Below, one piece after another: positions 1 through 6,998 of a DNA stretch of 16,137 bases (within the stretch, counting starts at the first letter, position 1; each line of letters begins with the position of its first letter). The stretch is from Nitrosomonadaceae bacterium. GTDB taxonomy: Bacteria > Pseudomonadota > Gammaproteobacteria > Burkholderiales > Usitatibacteraceae. The stretch lies in the NCBI GenBank assembly GCA_021300055.1, contig JAJTHU010000201.1, forward strand, positions 1 to 16,137. The letters run 5' to 3'. The notes under the pieces are model-generated. The model had not been told where the DNA came from and searched no databases. It saw only the letters and a list, made by a program, of their open reading frames with translations. Position numbers and translations under genes: made by a program.

Positions 1-47
1 CCGAAGCTCATCATTCTTGGAAAGCGAACAACACGGCATCGGCCGGC
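1..47. repeat. Partial second copy of the liuD 3' end, left unit of a probable tandem repeat
   Basis: Positions 9-47 match 146-184, the last codons, stop and next bases of liuD, with one mismatch (C32 versus G169) in 39 bases at a constant offset of 137. To the left the similarity continues through positions 1-8 against 132-145 with a 6-base gap, so the unit probably extends beyond the window edge. Read on the minus strand, the copy still spells the last eleven liuD residues (PADAVLFAFQE) and a stop, but in a different frame from liuD. I read it as one unit of a tandem duplication of about 137-143 bp that captured the gene end. The full copy number cannot be seen from here. Confidence 0.75.
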
Positions 48-107
48 GCTTGCGGACGGGAAAGAGCAGGGGCCCCGTGAAACGGGGATGCGACCCGAAG
101 CAAGCGC
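46..107. repeat. Structured intergenic element with nested inverted repeats
   Basis: An outer perfect 8-bp inverted repeat, GCGCTTGC (46-53) with GCAAGCGC (100-107), encloses an inner perfect 6-bp stem, CCCCGT (73-78) with ACGGGG (82-87), closed by the triloop GAA. It lies just downstream of liuD between the two copies of the liuD end. No T-run follows either stem on the minus strand, so it is not a canonical intrinsic terminator. It could still stabilise or end the liuD transcript, or be a dispersed extragenic palindromic element. The gap 1-147 contains no gene I can support. Confidence 0.5.
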
Positions 108-147
108 GTCGTGACGGCAAGGTAGGTGTGACCGAAGCCGCAGCCCA

Positions 148-2136
148 TCATTCTTGGAAAGCGAACAAGACGGCATCGGCCGGCACCATCGCACCTTCGT
201 CAAACGCGACACGCTCAATCACCCCGGCACGCGGGCTGGTGATGGTGTGCTCCATCTTCATCGCTTCCATGATGAGGAGCGGTTGGCCTTTTTTCACTTC
301 AGCACCGGCTGCGACCAAAACCTTCACCACACGGCCCGGCATGAGCGCCGTCAGGCGTCCACCCGCGCCGCTATCCTCGGGCTCGAAGTAGTACGGGTCG
401 AACAAGTAAAGACCAATGCGCGTCTCCGGCGTCACGACCGAGAGTTGGTCGCCGCTGCGGATCACATGCACGTTGTGTGCCGCGCCTGAAACACGCACGT
501 CGAAGACATCAGCCGATTTGGCCTCAAAGCTAAACGGCACGGTTTCGCCGAGGCAGGTGAGCGTCTGCAGGCCGTGCTGGTTGCGCACCCAACACTCAAT
601 AGCAGCTGGGCTGGCGGGGTCTTCCTTGAATTCAATCAATCGCGTCTGCGCGGCATTGAGTCGCCAGCCGGTAGCGCTCGACCACGGGTTGGCGTCGCAC
701 TTTGCGGTGTCGTCATGCAACACGCGCGCGCAAGCGGCTGCCAACAACGCGATGTTCATCGCTTGCGGCGCGAGCAAGTCGGCGCGATGCGTAGCGATAA
801 AGCCGGTGTCGGTATCACCTGCAATAAACGCAGGGTGACCAACCAAACGCTGCAAAAAGCTGAGATTGGTTTTGACACCAATGACCTCGGTTTGCGCCAC
901 CGCAGACTGGATGCGCCGGATGGCTTCGTCTCGATCAGCGCCCCACGCGATGAGCTTGGCGATCATCGAATCGTAATAGACGCTGATAGTGTCTTTAGAC
1001 ACGACGCCGGTATCCAAGCGCACATCGCCTTCCGCATCGATGGACGGTGTGGCAAATACTTCAAGCAAGCCCGTCTCCGGCAGGAAGTCTTTCGCTGGGC
1101 TTTCTGCGCACAGGCGCAGCTCAATCGCGTGACCACCTGTGAGGATTTCTGACTGTGTGAGCGGCAAGGGCTCGCCCGCGGCGATGCGCAACTGCCACTC
1201 GACTAAATCCTCGCCCGTAATCATCTCGGTGATCGGGTGCTCAACTTGCAGGCGAGTGTTCATCTCCATAAAGAAGAACGAACGATCTTCACCAACGATG
1301 AATTCGATTGTGCCCGCGCCGCGATAGTTAATGGCCTTGGCTGCCGCAACGGCGGCTTCACCCATGCGAGCGCGCAGGTCATCTTGCACCTTCTCGATGA
1401 AAGGCGAGGGCGTTTCTTCCAATACCTTTTGATGGCGTCGCTGGATCGAGCATTCGCGTTCAAACAAGTGCACCGCATTGCCCTGACCATCGCCAAACAC
1501 TTGGAACTCAATATGGTGCGGCTTGATGATGTAGCGCTCGATCAACACGGCATCGTCACCGAACGCGTTCTTGGCTTCGCGCTTGGCGGCGTCCAGCTCT
1601 TGCACAAACGTGGCGCTCGATTCGACCAAGCGCATGCCTTTGCCGCCACCACCCGCAACGGCCTTAATGAGCTGCGGATAGCCAACTTTCTTGGATTGCT
1701 CCGCCAGAAACGCAGGGTCTTGGTTGTCGCCGTGGTAGCCGGGCACGACCGGCACGTTGGCTTTTTCCATAAGTGCCTTAGCAGCACTCTTGGAACCCAT
1801 TTTCTCGATGGAATCGGCTGTGGGTCCGATGAACACCACACCGGCTTTTTCGCATGCCGCCGCGAAGGCTTCGTTTTCAGAGAGGAAACCGTAACCGGGA
1901 TGGATGGCTTCCGCGCCGGTGCGCTTGGCGATGTCCAGAATCAAATCGCCGCGCAGGTACGATTCTGCGGGGCGGGGCCCGCCAAGCCGAACGGCTTCAT
2001 CGGCTTGCAAAACGTGCTGCGCGTGGACGTCAGCATCCGAGTAAACGGCGACGGTGCGAATGCCAAGACGCTTGCAGGTGCGGATGACTCTGCAGGCTAT
2101 CTCTCCACGGTTCGCAATCAGAATTTTTTTGAACAC
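148..2136 (-). CDS. liuD: 3-methylcrotonyl-CoA carboxylase alpha subunit (biotin carboxylase plus biotin carrier)
   Basis: This 662-residue subunit carboxylates its own biotin with ATP and bicarbonate; the beta subunit then transfers the carboxyl group to 3-methylcrotonyl-CoA in leucine breakdown. The biotin carboxylase domain spans about residues 1-450: N-terminal KILIANRGEIA, ATP-grasp glycine loop AGGGGKGMR (161-169), ERECSIQRRHQK (226-237) and EMNTRLQVEHP (291-301). A middle linker domain follows, then a C-terminal biotinyl domain with MEAMKM, where K627 is the expected biotinylated lysine. The length is normal for the family. The start is GTG, chosen because KKILIANRGE must be N-terminal. 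It lies 15 bp after the MAPEG gene. The motifs alone do not separate methylcrotonyl- from propionyl- or geranyl-CoA carboxylase; the neighbouring liuA, liuB and liuC genes decide the call. Confidence 0.92.
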   Translation of the reverse strand: MFKKILIANRGEIACRVIRTCKRLGIRTVAVYSDADVHAQHVLQADEAVRLGGPRPAESYLRGDLILDIAKRTGAEAIHPGYGFLSENEAFAAACEKAGVVFIGPTADSIEKMGSKSAAKALMEKANVPVVPGYHGDNQDPAFLAEQSKKVGYPQLIKAVAGGGGKGMRLVESSATFVQELDAAKREAKNAFGDDAVLIERYIIKPHHIEFQVFGDGQGNAVHLFERECSIQRRHQKVLEETPSPFIEKVQDDLRARMGEAAVAAAKAINYRGAGTIEFIVGEDRSFFFMEMNTRLQVEHPITEMITGEDLVEWQLRIAAGEPLPLTQSEILTGGHAIELRLCAESPAKDFLPETGLLEVFATPSIDAEGDVRLDTGVVSKDTISVYYDSMIAKLIAWGADRDEAIRRIQSAVAQTEVIGVKTNLSFLQRLVGHPAFIAGDTDTGFIATHRADLLAPQAMNIALLAAACARVLHDDTAKCDANPWSSATGWRLNAAQTRLIEFKEDPASPAAIECWVRNQHGLQTLTCLGETVPFSFEAKSADVFDVRVSGAAHNVHVIRSGDQLSVVTPETRIGLYLFDPYYFEPEDSGAGGRLTALMPGRVVKVLVAAGAEVKKGQPLLIMEAMKMEHTITSPRAGVIERVAFDEGAMVPADAVLFAFQE

Positions 2137-2151
2137 GCTGTTCCCGTTCCG

Positions 2152-2577
2152 CTATTTCACGGTGGCAAGTTGATAAGCAATCATGAGCCACATGATGGAA
2201 AGCACCGTGCAACTCGTGAAAAACGCGTAGAAGCGATTCATCACCACGTTGGAGGTGCATTGAATGAAGCTGTGTGCGGCGCGCGCGGCGACGTACACCC
2301 ACGCCAGCACCAGGAAAGCCGTTGAATACAGACCCGCAACGTAAATCACCAGCACCGCCACGTAAAACAACACAGGAACTTCAAATAGATTCCTGAAGTT
2401 GTCCGGCGCGCGTGTGTCGGTAATCGTCGCGGCCATTTGTCCTGAGGTTGCCGTCTTCTGTGGGTGGATGCGATTAGCTTTGTAGAACGCGATTCGCCGC
2501 CGCAGCATGGTTGCTGCAACCGCAACTACCAGCAAAAACATGGCGAATAGCGGCCAGAGGATGAGTTTGGCTTCCAA
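2152..2577 (-). CDS. MAPEG-family integral membrane protein
   Basis: This 141-residue protein has four hydrophobic segments, at about residues 6-24, 67-84, 86-105 and 117-137, and a basic cytoplasmic-type loop after the first (LRRR). NLFEVPVLFY (63-72) and RAAHSF (99-104) match the conserved NxFE and RxxHS features of MAPEG proteins (eicosanoid/glutathione metabolism, PF01124). Bacterial members of this group are mostly uncharacterised; glutathione-dependent transferase activity is known for some family members but is not shown here. The start is TTG, supported by an AAGGAG Shine-Dalgarno five bases upstream that overlaps the liuC stop codon. The gene sits between liuC and liuD with gaps of 9 and 15 bp, so it is very probably co-transcribed and perhaps translationally coupled. 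Its role in acyl-CoA catabolism is unknown. Confidence 0.85.
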   Translation of the reverse strand: MEAKLILWPLFAMFLLVVAVAATMLRRRIAFYKANRIHPQKTATSGQMAATITDTRAPDNFRNLFEVPVLFYVAVLVIYVAGLYSTAFLVLAWVYVAARAAHSFIQCTSNVVMNRFYAFFTSCTVLSIMWLMIAYQLATVK

Positions 2578-2582
2578 GAGCG

Positions 2583-2588
2583 CTCCTT
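2583..2588 (-). promoter_or_regulatory. Shine-Dalgarno for the MAPEG gene, overlapping the liuC stop
   Basis: On the minus strand AAGGAG lies five bases before the TTG start at 2577 and shares two bases with the TAA stop of liuC (2587-2589). It decides the TTG start and suggests that ribosomes finishing liuC reinitiate on the MAPEG gene. Confidence 0.75.
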
Positions 2589-3387
2589 ATTGGTTATCCG
2601 GCGTGCTCGCGACCCACGCGGGCTTTCGTTTTTCAAGGAAGGCACGTACGCCTTCCTGACCTTCTGGGCTCACGCGCACGCGTGCGATCCGCGCAGCTGT
2701 GTCGGCGATGAGCGCATTGGAGAGCGGGGCGTTGGTCACGGCATCGATCAACATCTTTGCTTCGCGGATCGACTCAGGACCTGCCGCGAGAACGCCTGCC
2801 ACCAACGCCTCGATCTTGAGGTCCATCTCGTCTTCGTCGTTGCATAACTCGTGCAGCAAGCCGAGGCGATAAGCTTCACCTGCGTCAAAGCGCTCGGCCG
2901 TCAAGAAGTAGCGTGATGCCGCACGTGCGCCAATAGCGTTGATCACGTAAGGCGAAATCACCGCCGGGATCAAGCCCAAGCGCACCTCGGAGAGCGAAAA
3001 CGCCGCCTCGTGCGTACCAACCGCGATGTCGCAACAAGCCACAAGCCCCACGCCGCCACCATAGGCGGCACCTTGCACACGGGCGACGGTTGGCTTACCG
3101 AGGCTGTGCAGCGTCTTCATTAGCGTTGCTAAGCCCATCGCGTCTTGCTGATTCTCGATTTCGCTGTAGCCGGCCATGCGTTTCATCCAGTGCAGATCTG
3201 CACCCGCTGAGAACGACTTGCCGCTGGCAGAGAGCACCACAACGCGCACGTCGTCGCGCGCGTCAACTGCTTGCAGATGCGCCGTGAGGTCGGCGATCAA
3301 CGCATCGTCGAATGCGTTGTGCTTATCAGGCCGGTTTAAGGTCACGATGGCAATCGGGCCATCGATTTCGGTAAGAACAAAGCTCAT
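2587..3387 (-). CDS. liuC: 3-methylglutaconyl-CoA hydratase (enoyl-CoA hydratase/isomerase family)
   Basis: This 266-residue crotonase-fold enzyme is predicted to hydrate 3-methylglutaconyl-CoA to HMG-CoA, the step after the carboxylase. Visible landmarks are LNRPDKHNAF (17-26), the oxyanion-hole segment FSAGADLHWMK (59-69) and GGGVGLVACCDIA (110-122), and SEVRLGLIPAVISPYV (133-148). The extended stretch after SAGAD, WMKRMAGYSEIENQQDA, is typical of the LiuC group rather than of generic enoyl-CoA hydratases. The glutamate that classical hydratases carry in the GGGxE position is glycine (G114), while the second catalytic glutamate position is kept (E134). It starts at ATG, 5 bp after the liuB stop. 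It lies between the two carboxylase subunits, an arrangement like the liuB-liuC-liuD order of Pseudomonas. Confidence 0.9.
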   Translation of the reverse strand: MSFVLTEIDGPIAIVTLNRPDKHNAFDDALIADLTAHLQAVDARDDVRVVVLSASGKSFSAGADLHWMKRMAGYSEIENQQDAMGLATLMKTLHSLGKPTVARVQGAAYGGGVGLVACCDIAVGTHEAAFSLSEVRLGLIPAVISPYVINAIGARAASRYFLTAERFDAGEAYRLGLLHELCNDEDEMDLKIEALVAGVLAAGPESIREAKMLIDAVTNAPLSNALIADTAARIARVRVSPEGQEGVRAFLEKRKPAWVASTPDNQ

Positions 3388-3392
3388 CGCAG

Positions 3393-5042
3393 TTACATCC
3401 TAAACACGCCGTATGTTGTTTTCTCAATCGGCGCATTGGCTGCCGCCGCAAGTGCCAGCCCCAAGACATCGCGGGTCTGCGCGGGGTCAATCACGCCGTC
3501 ATCCCATAGGCGGGCGGTCGCGTAGTAGGGGTTGCCTTGTGATTCGTATTGCTCGCGGATGGGCGCCTTGAATTGCTCTTCTTCGTCTGCCGACCACTTG
3601 CCGCCCTTGGCTTCGATGCCGTCGCGTTTTACGGTCGCGAGTACGGACGCTGCCTGTTCGCCACCCATCACCGAGATGCGCGCATTCGGCCACGCCCACA
3701 GGAAGCGCGGGTTGAATGCGCGACCACACATGCCGTAATTGCCCGCGCCGAACGAGCCGCCGATGATGACAGTGAACTTCGGCACCTTGGCACACGAGAC
3801 TGCGGTCACCATCTTGGCGCCGTCTTTGGCGATGCCGCCGGTTTCGTATTTCTTGCCGACCATAAAGCCAGTGATGTTCTGCAAAAACACCAGCGGGATG
3901 CCGCGCTGGTTGCAGAGTTCGATAAAGTGCGCGCCTTTGAGTGCGGACTCGGAGAACAAAATGCCGTTGTTCGCCACAATGCCGACGGGGTAGCCCATGA
4001 TGTGCGCAAAGCCACACACCAGCGTGGTGCCGTAGAGTGCCTTGAACTCGTGCAACTCCGAGCCATCGACGATGCGCGCGATGACCTCGCGAATGTCGAA
4101 AGGCTGCTTTGTATCTTTGGGCACGATGCCGTAAAGGTCTTCGGCAGGGTATAGGGGCGCGACAGGTGCTTGCATGGCAAAGGGCGACTCACTGCCACCA
4201 CGTTTGCGGTTGAGGTGCGCGACGATTTCACGTGCAATGCCTAACGCGTGCTTGTCGTTCTCAGCAAGATGGTCAGTCACGCCAGAGGTGCGTGAATGCA
4301 CGTCACCACCGCCGAGCTCTTCTGCGGTGACCACTTCACCGGTCGCGGCCTTCACCAATGGTGGACCACCCAAGAAGATCGTGCCCTGATTCTTGACGAT
4401 GATCGATTCGTCGCACATTGCCGGGACATACGCACCACCGGCCGTACACGACCCCATGACGCAAGCGATCTGCGGAATCGCCGCCGCGGACATGTTCGCT
4501 TGGTTGTAAAAGATGCGACCAAAGTGCTCTTTGTCCGGGAACACTTCGTCTTGCAGCGGCAGGAATGCGCCGCCGGAATCCACCAAGTAGATGCAGGGCA
4601 GGTTGTTTTGCATCGCCACTTCTTGGGCGCGCAGATGCTTCTTGACCGTCAGCGGGTAATACGTGCCGCCCTTGACCGTCGCGTCATTTGCAACGATGAC
4701 GCATTCAATGCCCGATACACGCCCGATGCCGGTGATGACACCTGCCGCAGGGGCATCGCCAGGCTCGCTGCCGTCGGTCTTTCCATCGAATTTTCCATAA
4801 ACACCCCACGCAGCGAGCGGGGAAAGCTCCAGAAACGGCGAACCCGGGTCGAGCAGGGCGGCCACACGATCGCGTGGCAGCAACTTGCCGCGTGCGGTGT
4901 GCTTCGCGTTGGCCTCGGCACCACCACCTTGCGCGACGCGCGCCATGTTGGCCGCGAGCGTTGCCGTGAGAGCCTGCAAGTGCGCGGCGTTCGCGAGGAA
5001 CGCCGGGCTGTTGCGGTCAACTTGTGTACGAATTTGCGGCAT
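3393..5042 (-). CDS. liuB: 3-methylcrotonyl-CoA carboxylase beta subunit (carboxyltransferase)
   Basis: This 549-residue carboxyltransferase moves the carboxyl group from biotin to 3-methylcrotonyl-CoA. Both crotonase-like halves are present. The N half includes ARGKLLPRDRV (50-60), TGIGRVSG (104-111), VDSGGAFLPLQDEVFPD (154-170) and the glycine-rich GSCTAGGAYVPAM (197-209). The C half includes NNGILFSESALKGAHFI, LQNITGFMVG and GGSFGAGNYGMCGRAF. These match methylcrotonyl-CoA rather than propionyl-CoA carboxylase beta subunits. It is slightly longer than the usual roughly 535 residues. The difference appears to come from an extra hydrophilic segment around residues 82-94 (GKFDGKTDGSEP), where relatives as I remember them go straight to a short DxxGAG-type turn. 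It starts at ATG only 2 bp after the serine hydrolase stop. Confidence 0.94.
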   Translation of the reverse strand: MPQIRTQVDRNSPAFLANAAHLQALTATLAANMARVAQGGGAEANAKHTARGKLLPRDRVAALLDPGSPFLELSPLAAWGVYGKFDGKTDGSEPGDAPAAGVITGIGRVSGIECVIVANDATVKGGTYYPLTVKKHLRAQEVAMQNNLPCIYLVDSGGAFLPLQDEVFPDKEHFGRIFYNQANMSAAAIPQIACVMGSCTAGGAYVPAMCDESIIVKNQGTIFLGGPPLVKAATGEVVTAEELGGGDVHSRTSGVTDHLAENDKHALGIAREIVAHLNRKRGGSESPFAMQAPVAPLYPAEDLYGIVPKDTKQPFDIREVIARIVDGSELHEFKALYGTTLVCGFAHIMGYPVGIVANNGILFSESALKGAHFIELCNQRGIPLVFLQNITGFMVGKKYETGGIAKDGAKMVTAVSCAKVPKFTVIIGGSFGAGNYGMCGRAFNPRFLWAWPNARISVMGGEQAASVLATVKRDGIEAKGGKWSADEEEQFKAPIREQYESQGNPYYATARLWDDGVIDPAQTRDVLGLALAAAANAPIEKTTYGVFRM

Positions 5043-5044
5043 GG

Positions 5045-6934
5045 CTATTTCTTACCTGATGTGGAGCGATTGGTGGAACGATCGGCGACAAAGTTGCCGT
5101 TAGGCTGATAGAAAGCAGCTTGTGTGACCGCGCCAGATTTGTCCCGTACGAATTCGATCGAAAAACCACTGAGGTTTCGTACGTTGAACTTGGTGTCACG
5201 ATTACCGACGAGTTCACGCGTGGGCTGGCCCGCGATGGACATCGTCAAAACGTTATCCTCGCGCAGCGCAATGATGACGCGCGTCGGGCCGAGTTCATAT
5301 TCGCCAGCGAACATGCCCAAGAATTTCGGGTCGGTGAAGCGCTTGTCTGGCAGGCGCGCAAATTCGATAGGCTTCACCGCTGGTTCGATCGCGCCGCGTA
5401 TCGCGGAGACTTCGCCGCTGTCATTGGTCACGAACGTGAAGCGGTTGCCGCCTAGCTCGTTGATCTTGTCGTTGGGCACTTCAAACATTTCAAAGTGATA
5501 GTGCTTGAGCGCGCCGGTAAAGCCGTTGTAGGTCAAGCGTAACTCGTTGGTCGCGGCATCGCGGGTGACGCTCATCACGCCGTAGCCTTTGTTCTCGTAG
5601 TCTGCGACGTACTCATCGAGCGGGTGTGCAGGCTTGGTGTTGGCTTTACGTGGAGTGAGGTTTTGCTTCTTCGCGGCTTCCTCAGAAGCTTTCGTCTTTT
5701 CCTTGCGATCCCAATTGCGGCCGCTCCAGTCAATCGGCTTCATGCCGAGCAAGCGGTCGTAAACGGCGTAGCTCAAGATCGAGGGCAGTGGCGAGCTGCT
5801 CATGTTGACGGTGGTGAATACACCTACGCCGCGTTGCGGCATGAACGACAGGAGCGACGATGCGCCCGGCATATTGCCGCCGTGGTGCACCAAACGCTCA
5901 CCGCGGTAGTGCGTCAAGAAAAACCCCATGCCGTACTGTGTCGCGGCAATTTCGGGCCACAGACGCGCATCGGACATCACCATTTGCGGGTTGGTCATTT
6001 CCACAATGTCTGCGGCGTTGATCACGCGCTTGCCCTCAAACATGCCGTTGCCCAAGTACATGAGCAAATAGCGCGACATATCTTCGACGTTGGAGTTGAT
6101 TGAGCCAGTCGGCCCCATCGCATCGAGCGGCGTGTAGGAGAGCGCGACCGGCTTTTCGTCTTTGTCCCACTTGTAGCCAGTGCCGTGGTCCTGCGCTTTC
6201 AGCAAATCGCTGATGGCAAAGTTGGAGCTACGCATACCGAGCGGCTCGAAGATACCCTTCCGGACCAATGTCTCCAAATCGCTTCCCGCGAGTTTGCCGC
6301 CCATGTAACCAGCGGTCATGAACATGAAGTTGTTGTATTGGAACGTGGTGCGCAGTTGCGCCGACGCTTCGAAATGGCGCAAGCGCTTATACAGATCTTC
6401 GCGGCTGGCACTGCTGTTAAACCATGACCAATCGTGGCGTGGCAAACCAGTGCGATGCGAGAGCATATCGCGCGGCGTGACATTTGCCGTGAGGTAATCG
6501 TCGCTGAGGCGGAAATCAGGCATGAACTCGCGCGTGGGGCGATCCCACGCCAGCTTTCCGTCGCGCACCAAGGTGGCCAAGCTTGCCACCGTAAAAGATT
6601 TCGTGACCGAGGCGATGGGCTGCACCGTGAGCGCCGTCATCGGCAGCTTCTTTTCAACGTTGCGCAGGCCGTAGCCGCGCTTCAAGATGACCTTGCCGTC
6701 TTTGACAACGGTGATCGCCGCGCCGGGCGTGTTCCAGCGCTTCAGTTGTTCTTCAACGAACTTGTCGAAGTCGGCGAGCGCCGGATCGGCGACGACCGCA
6801 AACGCAGGATCAGGGCGATCTGCCGATTCGCCGTAGGGTGGGGCGGGTTGGGCGAGGACGGTAGCGCTGAACGAGGCCACACACAGCAGCATGATTGTCC
6901 GAGTTGCAAATACGCTTGAGTTTGTTGCAAACAT
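5045..6934 (-). CDS. Exported serine hydrolase, beta-lactamase/class C family, with C-terminal DUF3471-type domains
   Basis: This 629-residue protein has an N-terminal hydrophobic segment with a likely signal-peptide cleavage after residue 28 (VLA-Q), so it should act in the periplasm or outside the cell. The penicillin-binding/beta-lactamase-like fold is clear: SVTK (109-112) with nucleophile S109 and K112, YNN (200-202), and HHGG (350-353) in the place of the KTG/HxG motif. After a lysine/glutamate-rich linker (about 409-436), a DUF3471-like segment begins at HPLDEYVADYENKGYG. A second similar beta-rich segment starts near FLGMFAGEYELGP. The family includes esterases, peptidases and D-aminopeptidases, so the substrate cannot be told. 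A good AGGAG Shine-Dalgarno precedes the ATG. It is separated from liuB by only 2 bp, which strongly suggests co-expression with leucine breakdown genes. Confidence 0.87.
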   Translation of the reverse strand: MFATNSSVFATRTIMLLCVASFSATVLAQPAPPYGESADRPDPAFAVVADPALADFDKFVEEQLKRWNTPGAAITVVKDGKVILKRGYGLRNVEKKLPMTALTVQPIASVTKSFTVASLATLVRDGKLAWDRPTREFMPDFRLSDDYLTANVTPRDMLSHRTGLPRHDWSWFNSSASREDLYKRLRHFEASAQLRTTFQYNNFMFMTAGYMGGKLAGSDLETLVRKGIFEPLGMRSSNFAISDLLKAQDHGTGYKWDKDEKPVALSYTPLDAMGPTGSINSNVEDMSRYLLMYLGNGMFEGKRVINAADIVEMTNPQMVMSDARLWPEIAATQYGMGFFLTHYRGERLVHHGGNMPGASSLLSFMPQRGVGVFTTVNMSSSPLPSILSYAVYDRLLGMKPIDWSGRNWDRKEKTKASEEAAKKQNLTPRKANTKPAHPLDEYVADYENKGYGVMSVTRDAATNELRLTYNGFTGALKHYHFEMFEVPNDKINELGGNRFTFVTNDSGEVSAIRGAIEPAVKPIEFARLPDKRFTDPKFLGMFAGEYELGPTRVIIALREDNVLTMSIAGQPTRELVGNRDTKFNVRNLSGFSIEFVRDKSGAVTQAAFYQPNGNFVADRSTNRSTSGKK

Positions 6935-6998
6935 TTCTTCTCCTCGCTCGACCCGCTAGGTTATTGTTTTCAGCTGCGCCTTAAACCTAAGTTCGATC

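Noticed and set aside
17..391. Plus-strand frame of 124 codons starting inside the left repeat
   Set aside because: It crosses the repeat and the antisense of the liuD end, and has no coding character or known motif.
1237..2325. Long plus-strand reading frame of 362 codons opposite liuD and the MAPEG gene
   Set aside because: It lies entirely antisense to well-supported genes, shows no recognisable motifs and no ribosome site, and is explained by the codon bias of the opposite strand.
4296..5108. Plus-strand reading frame of 270 codons opposite liuB
   Set aside because: It is an antisense shadow of liuB with arginine- and histidine-rich, low-information sequence.
6957..6989. TAGGTT/AACCTA inverted repeat in the 64-bp gap before the serine hydrolase
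   Set aside because: Six-base arms with a 21-base interval are expected fairly often by chance, and no promoter hexamers are aligned with it.
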